64,000 nt of DNA from Paenibacillus sp. J45TS6 (GTDB taxonomy: Bacteria > Bacillota > Bacilli > Paenibacillales > Paenibacillaceae), in the NCBI RefSeq assembly GCF_018403285.1, contig NZ_BOSJ01000002.1, positions 62,001 through 126,000 of the forward strand, given 5' to 3'. Every line of letters begins with the position of its first letter. The stretch's first letter is position 1. Of the stretch, positions 53,837-64,000 are shown one piece after another. Made by a program: the position numbers and the translations under genes. Under the pieces are notes generated by a model that had not been told where the DNA came from, made no database searches, and worked only from the letters and a program-made list of their open reading frames with translations.

Positions 53837-54244
53837 CTATAGGTTGCCGGATACTTTAAGTCGGTTCATTGCTTTTTGTAATGCAATTTCAGCACGACGG
53901 TGATCGTATTGATCTCTGCTTCCGCTAGATGTTAGACGCGTTTCAGCACGCTCAAGAGCAGCTTTCGCACGAATTACATCAATCTCAGAAGCGAGTTCAG
54001 CACTTTCAGCCAAAATGACTACCTTCTCTTTGCGAACCTCTACAAAACCGCCTGCAACAGCGATTTTCAGTTCCTTTCCATCCGTTTTAATGGACACAGG
54101 TGCAATTTGCAAGGGAGTTACGAAGGGAACGTGACCAGGAAGGATTCCCAGATCACCTTCCACTCCGCGTACAACCAGGCTATTTACCTGTTCAGAGAAG
54201 ATGAGTCGCTCCGGAGTTACAATTTCCAATAAAAAGGTACTCAT
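53837..54244 (-). CDS. atpC: ATP synthase F1 subunit epsilon
   Basis: Epsilon couples the rotor to the c-ring and can inhibit hydrolysis. The start at 54242-54244 is chosen since AGGAGGG is six bases upstream; the ATG two codons earlier is too close. The 135 residues have a beta-sandwich (MSTFLLEIVTPERLIFSEQV to about 85, with GDLGILPGHVPFVTPL) and a C-terminal helical hairpin rich in Ala/Arg/Glu. It is the last gene of the atp operon. Confidence 0.96.
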   Translation of the reverse strand: MSTFLLEIVTPERLIFSEQVNSLVVRGVEGDLGILPGHVPFVTPLQIAPVSIKTDGKELKIAVAGGFVEVRKEKVVILAESAELASEIDVIRAKAALERAETRLTSSGSRDQYDHRRAEIALQKAMNRLKVSGNL

Positions 54245-54317
54245 TGTCATCCCTCCTGAACTCTATCCGAAGGATAGTTAACTCATCTTTGGGTCATTAA
54301 TCCTTAGGATTAATTGA

Positions 54318-55763
<1,446 letters not shown>

Positions 55764-55832
55764 TCACCATTCATATAAATGTGAGCGAGCATTATTCTGA
55801 CCAGCTTCATTGTTTATCCGTACTTAATTAAA

Positions 55833-56699
55833 TTAAGACTGCGCGCTTGCTCCAGCCACAATTTCTGTAATTTCCTGCGTAATCGCAGCTTGACGTGCTC
55901 TGTTATAAGTAAGCGATAATTCTCCAATGAGCTTGGATGCATTTTTCGTTGCACTGCCCATTGCTGTCATTTTCGCTCCAAGTTCACTTGCTTTACCATT
56001 CAGAAGTGCACCATAGATCAAAGTCTCGGCATAGCGAGGCAAAAGAGCTTCCAGTACTGCCTCTGCTGAAGGTTCGTACTCATATTGAGCAGAAGCTTCC
56101 GTCTTCTTATTCTCCGGTCTCTCCATCGGAAGAAGTTTTTCAACCGTAGGAATCTGGGTAATTGCATTTACAAATTGGCTGTAACAGATATAGATCTCAT
56201 CATATTTTCCTGCTTCAAATCCAGAAACGGTTTCGTTCGCAATGGATTTAATATCAGCAAATGTTGGGGAGTCCGACAAATCTGTAACATCCATACCAAT
56301 CGGTTGCTCACGGCGTCTGAAGAAATCGCGACCTTTCCGTCCAATTACAAACAGAACATATTCGTCTTTAGAGGTGTGGCGTTCCTTAAGAGTCAGGGTT
56401 ACCTGACGAAGAACGTTGGCATTGTATCCACCTGCAAGACCACGATCTGAAGTAATTACGAGGTAAGCCGTCTTTTTGACAGGACGAGTCACCAGCATGG
56501 GATGGGTAACCTCTGAAGAAGAGGATGCAATGCTAGTTACCACTTCCTTCAACTTCTCGGAATATGGTTTTGCAGCTTCTGCTTTCTCCTGCGCTTTTCT
56601 AAGCTTGGAGGCAGCAACCATCTCCATTGCCTTGGTAATTTGCTTCGTGCTCTGAACACTTTTGATTTGACGCTTGATTTCGCGCATACCTTTTGCCAT
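55833..56699 (-). CDS. atpG: ATP synthase F1 subunit gamma
   Basis: Gamma is the central rotor shaft. The 288 residues have the N-terminal helix MAKGMREIKRQIKSVQSTKQITKAMEM-type pattern, the central Rossmann-like part with SDRGLAGGYNANV, and the C-terminal helix RQAAITQEITEIVAGA. Its ribosome binding site AAGGTGG overlaps the end of the last 42-bp repeat unit, so the repeat array abuts its translation start. Confidence 0.97.
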   Translation of the reverse strand: MAKGMREIKRQIKSVQSTKQITKAMEMVAASKLRKAQEKAEAAKPYSEKLKEVVTSIASSSSEVTHPMLVTRPVKKTAYLVITSDRGLAGGYNANVLRQVTLTLKERHTSKDEYVLFVIGRKGRDFFRRREQPIGMDVTDLSDSPTFADIKSIANETVSGFEAGKYDEIYICYSQFVNAITQIPTVEKLLPMERPENKKTEASAQYEYEPSAEAVLEALLPRYAETLIYGALLNGKASELGAKMTAMGSATKNASKLIGELSLTYNRARQAAITQEITEIVAGASAQS

Positions 56700-56710
56700 G
56701 TTTTCACCAC

Positions 56711-56878
56711 CTTAAAGTTTTGACGAAGTCAAAACTAACTTCGAGAGCATTACTTAAAGTTTTGACGAAGTCAAAACGATCTTCGAGAGCGTTACTTAAA
56801 GTTTTGACGAAGTCAAAACGATCTTCGAGAGCGTTACTTAAGTTTTGACGAAATCAAAACGATCTTCGTAAGCATTTA
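56711..56878. repeat. Four tandem 42-bp hairpin repeats between atpA and atpG
   Basis: The units are 56711-56752, 56753-56794, 56795-56836 and 56837-56878. The two middle units are identical; the outer ones differ by a few bases. In RNA sense each unit can fold GTTTTGAC-TTC-GTCAAAAC (the last, promoter-proximal unit has one change), or the alternative CGAAG...CTTCG. The unit length is a multiple of three and part of the array is free of stops in one frame, but there is no start codon with a ribosome binding site. There are no spacers, so this is not a CRISPR. Confidence 0.95.
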
Positions 56879-56885
56879 CTTCATA

Positions 56886-56940
56886 TAAGAAAGAGGGACT
56901 GCGGCGTACGTTGTGTTCGCGCAGCCCTTCTTTGGTTCTT
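56886..56940 (-). repeat. GC-rich hairpin after atpA
   Basis: In the RNA sense AAAGAAGGGCTGCG pairs imperfectly with CGCAGTCCCTCTTT around a 16-base loop, followed by a moderately T-rich stretch. It sits between the atpA stop and the repeat array and could be a weak internal terminator or a processing site. Confidence 0.6.
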
Positions 56941-56961
56941 TGATATGGAATACGATGCGGC

Positions 56962-58485
<1,524 letters not shown>

Positions 58486-58495
58486 TCACCCCTCA

Positions 58496-59044
58496 CTACT
58501 TTACTCGTCTTGTAAAAGACTGTTCTAGACGTTTCAGCTGGCCTGCCAGACTTCCGTCATAAATTGTATCGCCGATGGCAACTTTAAGTCCGCCAATCAA
58601 GCTTTTATCAATCACATTTTCAATGCGAATTTGTTTACCAATACGAGCACTAAAATCTTTAGCAACTGTATCTTTCTCTTCCTGGCTAAGCTCATATGTC
58701 GAATACACACGCGCATTAACCATTCCAAGTGAATCGGATTCGAATTTCATGTAACTTTCCACGACGGATTCCAGTGCATGGATTCGGTTACGTTCGATAA
58801 GCAGTTTAATTGTATTTAAGACCGGCTCCGATACTTTGCCTTGCAGACTGTTGTCTACAACACTCAGTTTCGAAGCAACACTGACGTTTGGAGAAGAGAT
58901 AAATTTAACGATGTCGCGATCTCCTGTAATAGAGGTTGCAACCGCGTGAAGCTCGGCTTCGACTTCCAGTACGGATTGATTTTTGATCGCCACTTCAAAC
59001 AACGCTTTTGCATATCTCTTGGCGATTACCGAATCCCTACTCAT
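58496..59044 (-). CDS. atpH: ATP synthase F1 subunit delta
   Basis: Delta links the F1 head to the b stalk. The 182 residues begin MSRDSVIAKRYAKALFEVA and end with IGDTIYDGSLAGQLKRLEQSF, the two family signatures. The start overlaps the atpF stop by four bases (ATGA), so translation is coupled. Confidence 0.96.
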   Translation of the reverse strand: MSRDSVIAKRYAKALFEVAIKNQSVLEVEAELHAVATSITGDRDIVKFISSPNVSVASKLSVVDNSLQGKVSEPVLNTIKLLIERNRIHALESVVESYMKFESDSLGMVNARVYSTYELSQEEKDTVAKDFSARIGKQIRIENVIDKSLIGGLKVAIGDTIYDGSLAGQLKRLEQSFTRRVK

Positions 59045-59529
59045 GGTCTGCCTCCTACTTCATTCAGATACTTTTCAACAAGCTCTTCCTGAACGTTGTC
59101 TTGCTTAACTTCTTTATCCAAAATCTTGGATGCGATCTGTACAGATACTGCTCCAAGTTCACTGCGGAGGGATTCAACCGCTTTATTCTTCTCACTCTCA
59201 ATCGCACGAACAGCTTCCAGTTTCAGACGCTCTGCTTCTTGTTTTGCTTCATTCAGCATTTGCTCTGTTTGGTTTACACTTGTTTTGCGAGATTGTTCAA
59301 TAATACTTTGAGCTTCATTACGCGCTTCTTGCAAAGCCGCTTTTTGCTCTTCTACATATTGGGTAGCCTGCTCACGAGTTTGTTTTGCTTCATTAAGCTG
59401 GGAAGCAACTAACTCACGACGCTGCTCCATAATAGCGAACAATTTGTTAAATGCATACTTGGACAAAAGCCAATAAAGGATCAAGAACGCAACAATGGTA
59501 ATAGCAATGTTTTCCCATAAAATGTGCAC
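59041..59529 (-). CDS. atpF: ATP synthase Fo subunit b
   Basis: Subunit b is the peripheral stalk. The 162 residues have one N-terminal membrane helix (WENIAITIVAFLILYWLLSKYAF) and a long Glu/Gln/Ala-rich coiled coil with the usual RxxxxxxLxEAKxxRxxA pattern. The start is GTG, with AAGGAG eight bases upstream. Confidence 0.96.
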   Translation of the reverse strand: MHILWENIAITIVAFLILYWLLSKYAFNKLFAIMEQRRELVASQLNEAKQTREQATQYVEEQKAALQEARNEAQSIIEQSRKTSVNQTEQMLNEAKQEAERLKLEAVRAIESEKNKAVESLRSELGAVSVQIASKILDKEVKQDNVQEELVEKYLNEVGGRP

Positions 59530-59620
59530 TCACGTCACTCCTTTCCGTTCATTCCTGTATCGTAACAAAAACGAAGGCGCGGATGGCATCGCCCTCCCCG
59601 CCAAACCGTTACTTCTGATA

Positions 59621-59881
<261 letters not shown>

Positions 59882-59944
59882 TTAATATAATAATCTCCTT
59901 ACTTACAAACAGTTTTGGAGTTACTATTATTGTGGAAAAGATAT

Positions 59945-60712
<768 letters not shown>

Positions 60713-60739
60713 TTATTCACCCCTTTCCCCATAGTAATG

Positions 60740-61117
60740 TTATTTTCTTGATCTAGCGTTTACCATAATGCTAATTGGAATTGCCAAAATCTGCACCGTG
60801 AAAAGACCCATCACTGTAAAACCCACTGATATCTGGTCAAATCTCACAGCCAGCATGATAGCCAGAAGAGAGATACACATCCGTGACAAGAAACCAAAAC
60901 TCACATATTTGCTTCCAGGAGTTACTACACTCTCTGAAACCTGGTGGATTTTGATATACAGATATCTAAAGTTAAACAACCCTGCTGCAAGACCAATGAT
61001 GAGGCCTAAAAACAAAGGACGTTGTTCAGGGAATATCACCCATACGAGAAGTGATCCCGATAAAAGGAGAAACGTCGCTCTTGTAACAGCATTTACAATG
61101 GAAGACAAATCATTCAT
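60740..61117 (-). CDS. atpI: ATP synthase subunit I
   Basis: AtpI proteins help assemble the c-ring or supply Mg2+. The 125 residues have four membrane helices and no catalytic motif, and fit the ATP-synt_I family in size and position. The start overlaps the end of the upstream AtpZ-like gene by 8 bp. Confidence 0.85.
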   Translation of the reverse strand: MNDLSSIVNAVTRATFLLLSGSLLVWVIFPEQRPLFLGLIIGLAAGLFNFRYLYIKIHQVSESVVTPGSKYVSFGFLSRMCISLLAIMLAVRFDQISVGFTVMGLFTVQILAIPISIMVNARSRK

Positions 61118-61331
61118 TTTGTTCCCCCAAAAACTTCTTAATAAAAAGGGCTATATTTAGAACACCTAAAACAAGACCTAATAGACAGCCAATAGCAATC
61201 CAGAAACTCGGTCCATTCACAGCATTCATGAGCCACTTTCCTATAAAGTATCCGATCGTTATGTAAGCAGCCAGCAGGATGCCTGAACCACCGATACTCA
61301 AAGCAATCAACCACGGTTTATCCTGATTCAT
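61110..61331 (-). CDS. AtpZ/AtpI family small membrane protein
   Basis: From the ATG at 61329-61331 the protein has 73 residues; an upstream TTG would add four, and both have only moderate ribosome binding sites. It has two membrane helices (LIALSIGGSGILLAAYITIGYFIG and IAIGCLLGLVLGVLNIALFI). This is the pattern of the short AtpZ/ATPase_gene1 family, which stands first in many atp operons and is thought to help cation supply or complex assembly. It is the first gene after the operon promoter. Confidence 0.8.
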   Translation of the reverse strand: MNQDKPWLIALSIGGSGILLAAYITIGYFIGKWLMNAVNGPSFWIAIGCLLGLVLGVLNIALFIKKFLGEQNE

Positions 61332-61449
61332 AATTAGACACAACCCATCCCTAGAAAGCGCTGTATATGGAAAATGAGTTAATAATTCTTTTTCCTCTGA
61401 AATCGAGAGAAAAAGATGAAAAATGTGTCAAGTTTGTCCAATCCCAATT

Positions 61450-61479
61450 ATCTTACTGAATGGTTAAAGCGTTTGTCAA
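61450..61479 (-). promoter_or_regulatory. SigA promoter of the ATP synthase operon
   Basis: Perfect TTGACA (61474-61479), 18-bp spacer, TAAGAT (61450-61455), giving a leader of about 115 bases. Confidence 0.65.
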
Positions 61480-61562
61480 TCGGTAGAACAACCTGTTCTG
61501 GCTGTAAGAAACACTGAAAAATCCTGAAAGAAAATCAGAAAATCTTTCAAACCCTTATAAAC

Positions 61563-61581
61563 CGTACAGTTTAACTGTACG
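61563..61581. repeat. Palindrome after mnaA
   Basis: CGTACAGTT/AACTGTACG with a single central base, about 35 bp after the mnaA stop. There is only a short T tract (GGTTTATAAG), so it is at best a weak terminator of the glyA-upp-mnaA side. Confidence 0.5.
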
Positions 61582-61615
61582 CTCTACTGTCTATACTAGA
61601 CATGGAAAGGTTGAA

Positions 61616-62770
61616 TTATTTTTTGAACTTTCTGTGAAAAGTCTCAGGGCGTTCTTCTTTTTTACCGAAATAGTGCAAAATCGCACTGACAATACGCTCG
61701 GAAGCATGTCCATCGCCGTAAGGATTTGCTGCTTCGCTCATTGAAGCGTACAGTTCTGAATCTGTTAATAATGCTTTTGTTCTTGCATATACATTTTCCT
61801 CGTCTGTACCAACCAGTTCCAGTGTTCCTGCCTCAATCCCCTCTGGTCTTTCCGTTGTATCACGAAGAACAAGAACAGGCACTCCGAATGAAGGAGCCTC
61901 TTCCTGCATTCCACCGGAATCCGTTAGGATCAGATGTGTGTGTGGATAAATGTTATGGAAATCCACTACGTCCAGCGGATCAATCAGCTTAATGCGCGGA
62001 TGGTTTCCAAGCAGCTCATAAGCTGGTTCTTTAACAGCTGGGCTTGGATGTACAGGATATACAATTGCAATATCCTCGAATTCATCTGCAATGCGTTTTA
62101 CCGCCTTGAATATATTTCGATGCGGTTCACCTTGTGATTCTCTGCGATGCGCCGTCATCAAAATCAATCTTTTTCCCTTAGCAAATTCCAACACAGGGTG
62201 GTTGTAATCTTCGCGTACTGTATATTGAAACACATCTGTAACGGTGTTGCCTGTGACAAATACACTTGATTCCGATTTATTTTCACGCAGTAAATTGCTT
62301 CCGGACATATCTGTTGGAGCAAAGTGTAAATCTGCCAAAACCCCTGTTAGTTGTCTGTTCATTTCTTCTGGATATGGAGAAAGTTTATTCCAGGTACGAA
62401 GCCCAGCTTCTACATGACCTACCTTAATTTGCTGTAAAAAGGCAGCATAACTTGCTAGGAATGTAGTCAGGGTATCTCCATGAACCAGAACGATGTCAGG
62501 CTTCGCTTCCCGCAGGACGGGTTCAAGGCCTTCCAGTACACGAACGGTAACTTCATTCAGCGTCTGGCGCTCTTTCATGACATCCAGATCGTAATCCGGT
62601 GTAATGTTAAAAACTTCAAGTACTTGGTCCAGCATCTGACGATGCTGGGCCGTTACACATACAATGGATTCGATATCTTCGGAGTGACGTTCCAGCTCCA
62701 AAATGAGTGGAGCCATCTTGATTGCTTCAGGGCGCACTCCGAATACCGTCATTACTTTAATTTTAGACAT
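61616..62770 (-). CDS. mnaA: UDP-N-acetylglucosamine 2-epimerase (non-hydrolysing)
   Basis: MnaA interconverts UDP-GlcNAc and UDP-ManNAc. The 384 residues start MSKIKVMTVFGVRPEAIKMAPLI (in part) and have VHGDTLTTF, GHVEAGLRT, ILMTAHRRES and LTDSGGMQEEAPSFGVPVLVLRDTTERPEG in segments: the full GT-B epimerase set. Its product is the donor for TagA encoded at 38388, linking it to the wall polymer that anchors SLH proteins. It follows upp by 32 bp. Confidence 0.96.
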   Translation of the reverse strand: MSKIKVMTVFGVRPEAIKMAPLILELERHSEDIESIVCVTAQHRQMLDQVLEVFNITPDYDLDVMKERQTLNEVTVRVLEGLEPVLREAKPDIVLVHGDTLTTFLASYAAFLQQIKVGHVEAGLRTWNKLSPYPEEMNRQLTGVLADLHFAPTDMSGSNLLRENKSESSVFVTGNTVTDVFQYTVREDYNHPVLEFAKGKRLILMTAHRRESQGEPHRNIFKAVKRIADEFEDIAIVYPVHPSPAVKEPAYELLGNHPRIKLIDPLDVVDFHNIYPHTHLILTDSGGMQEEAPSFGVPVLVLRDTTERPEGIEAGTLELVGTDEENVYARTKALLTDSELYASMSEAANPYGDGHASERIVSAILHYFGKKEERPETFHRKFKK

Positions 62771-62802
62771 TGCTCAAGAGCCCCTTTTTATACCAATTTT
62801 CT

Positions 62803-63432
62803 TTATTTGGTGCCGTACAGTCTGTCTCCCGCATCTCCAAGACCCGGAATGATGTAACCATGCTCATCCAGGCGCTCGTCCATTGCCGCAACATAAATGT
62901 CTACGTCAGGATGTGCCTCTTGAACTGCTTTCACGCCTTCTGGCGCAGCAATCAGGTTCATCATCTTAATCTGAGTACAGCCGCGTTTCTTAAGTACGTT
63001 GATCGCTTCAATAGCAGATCCGCCAGTTGCCAGCATCGGATCAATCACGATGAGTTCGCGCTCTGTTACGTCTGTTGGAAGCTTCGTATAGTATTCAACA
63101 GGCTGCAATGTTTCAGGATCACGGAATAGTCCTACGTGTCCTACTTTTGCTGCCGGAATGAGTTTCACTACGCCATCAAGCATACCCAGCCCTGCACGAA
63201 GAATCGGAATAAGTCCGAGCATACGGCCCGAAATCACTTTTCCCTCTGTCTCTGCAACAGGAGTTTGTACTGTTATTGTTTCGAGTGGAATATCACGTGT
63301 AATTTCGTAAGCCATTAAAGTTGCTACTTCATCTACAAGTTCGCGAAAATCCTTTGTGTTCGTGCGCATGTCACGAATAATTGTCAATTTGTGTTGAATC
63401 AACGGGTGATCACATACCACCAATTTTCCCAT
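62803..63432 (-). CDS. upp: Uracil phosphoribosyltransferase
   Basis: Upp salvages uracil to UMP using PRPP. The ATG at 63430-63432 has GGAGGG seven bases upstream and gives 209 residues starting [20 protein letters not shown]. The PRPP loop is [15 protein letters not shown], and the uracil-binding end is [19 protein letters not shown]. Standard length, in the order glyA-upp-mnaA. Confidence 0.97.
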   Translation of the reverse strand: MGKLVVCDHPLIQHKLTIIRDMRTNTKDFRELVDEVATLMAYEITRDIPLETITVQTPVAETEGKVISGRMLGLIPILRAGLGMLDGVVKLIPAAKVGHVGLFRDPETLQPVEYYTKLPTDVTERELIVIDPMLATGGSAIEAINVLKKRGCTQIKMMNLIAAPEGVKAVQEAHPDVDIYVAAMDERLDEHGYIIPGLGDAGDRLYGTK

Positions 63433-63521
63433 TGTTTGTCCCTCCGGTAGTTTCATCTTCCATTATCAACTCCGGGCAGTTCCTGCTCACAGAAACAAAA
63501 CCTGTCGATAAATCCTGTATA

Positions 63522-63530
63522 TTATATCAT
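63522..63530 (-). promoter_or_regulatory. Extended -10 promoter element upstream of upp
   Basis: TGATATAAT (TGN before TATAAT) about 90 bp before the upp start and after the glyA terminator; the -35 region is poor. Confidence 0.4.
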
Positions 63531-63581
63531 TCCCTATCCTCAAATTACACTATAAACCGTGACAGCTTCGGGACATCGATC

Positions 63582-63617
63582 AAAAAAGACCGAAACTACA
63601 AAAAGCAGCTTCGGTCT
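63582..63617 (-). terminator. Terminator of glyA
   Basis: A 13-bp stem AGACCGAAGCTGC/GTAGTTTCGGTCT with two G-U pairs, a five-T loop and a six-T tail. Confidence 0.9.
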
Positions 63618-63674
63618 ACTTGAAATAAACAGCTTACGAGAGCTATTTATTAGTATGGGTAATATTACTCATTT

Positions 63675-64000
63675 TTAGTACTTCAGATCAGGGTAAAGCG
63701 GGAATTTATCGGTAAGCGCCGTAACTTGACGTTTTGCTTCTTCAAGAACAGCCGCATCTTTCGTGTTTTTCAGCGTCTTCGCGATGATCTTGCCAATCTC
63801 GACCATAGCTGCTTCATCCATACCGCGGGAAGTAGCCGCTGGTGTACCAATACGGATACCGCTGGTTACGAAAGGACTGGTTGGATCAAATGGAATTGCA
63901 TTTTTGTTTACTGTAATACCGATGGAATCAAGGACATGTTCTGCCTCTTTTCCCGTAATGTTTACACTGCGTGTATCGATAAGCATCAAGTGGTTGTCTG
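63675..64000 (-). CDS. glyA: Serine hydroxymethyltransferase (3' part, runs off the right edge)
   Basis: GlyA interconverts serine and glycine with tetrahydrofolate. Only the last 107 or so codons lie in the window. They read [12 protein letters not shown] at the edge, then [24 protein letters not shown] with the folate/PLP-carboxylate Arg, and end in [13 protein letters not shown]. This is the conserved C-terminal domain. The gene runs into the missing sequence with the frame open. Confidence 0.95.
   Translation of the reverse strand, partial: DNHLMLIDTRSVNITGKEAEHVLDSIGITVNKNAIPFDPTSPFVTSGIRIGTPAATSRGMDEAAMVEIGKIIAKTLKNTKDAAVLEEAKRQVTALTDKFPLYPDLKY

Noticed and set aside
53650-53859. 69-codon plus-strand ORF near atpC
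   Set aside because: No ribosome binding site, and it covers the operon terminator hairpin.
56711-56836. Small repeat-encoded peptide (14-residue repeat NALEDRFDFVKTLS)
   Set aside because: The frame is open through three units, but it has no start codon with a ribosome binding site and is closed by stops in the first unit of the transcript.
56711-56878. CRISPR array
   Set aside because: The units are adjacent without spacers, number only four, and no cas genes are near.

Overview
The window is a chromosomal segment of a motile, endospore-forming, S-layer-bearing member of the Bacillales, most probably Paenibacillus. The evidence is a B. subtilis-like gene order (glyA-upp-mnaA-atp operon-ywzB-murA-spoIID-spoIIQ-spoIIID-mbl-flhO-flhP, and degS-degU-comF-flgM-flgN-flgK-flgL-fliW-csrA-hag-fliD-fliS-hpf-secA-prfB), combined with SLH-domain surface proteins next to csaB, tagA and tagO. 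All 59 genes called here lie on the minus strand. No rRNA, tRNA, insertion sequence, prophage or CRISPR array was seen.

Layout by + coordinate (transcription runs right to left). 1-4.7 kb: prfB with its programmed +1 frameshift, secA, the long hibernation factor hpf, and a cold-shock gene. 5-14.6 kb: late flagellar genes (FliT-like, fliS, fliD, flaG, hag, csrA, fliW, yviE, flgL, flgK, flgN, flgM, yvyF), with several SigD-type promoters. 14.8-20.2 kb: comFC, comFA, a small anchored protein, degU and degS. 20.3-37 kb: large secreted or surface proteins (a phosphodiester glycosidase, a 950-residue repeat protein, an S-layer protein, an SLH protein), interrupted by metK and a spore-protein gene with a tiny downstream peptide ORF. 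37-44.8 kb: secondary cell-wall polymer genes tagO, tagA, csaB and a DUF5693 membrane protein, then pgcA and fabZ. 45-53.6 kb: flhP, flhO, mbl, spoIIID, spoIIQ, spoIID, murA, ywzB. 53.8-64 kb: the F1Fo ATP synthase operon, mnaA, upp and the 3' end of glyA.

The parts fit together. mnaA makes UDP-ManNAc. TagO and TagA start a lipid-linked GlcNAc/ManNAc polymer and CsaB pyruvylates it. Pyruvylated polymer is the known ligand of SLH domains, which both large SLH proteins here carry. The flagellar block includes the FliW-CsrA-Hag circuit, with a recognisable CsrA hairpin in the hag leader. DegS/DegU and ComF link it to the motility, exoenzyme and competence network.

Most noteworthy: four 42-bp tandem repeats, each with a hairpin, between atpA and atpG; a 20-codon cationic amphipathic peptide ORF coupled to the spore-protein gene; a metK leader with a promoter and intrinsic terminator but no recognisable S-box; an S-layer gene with tandem promoters and tandem in-frame starts; a SigD-like element ahead of an SLH gene; and a SpoIID with a long N-terminal extension.
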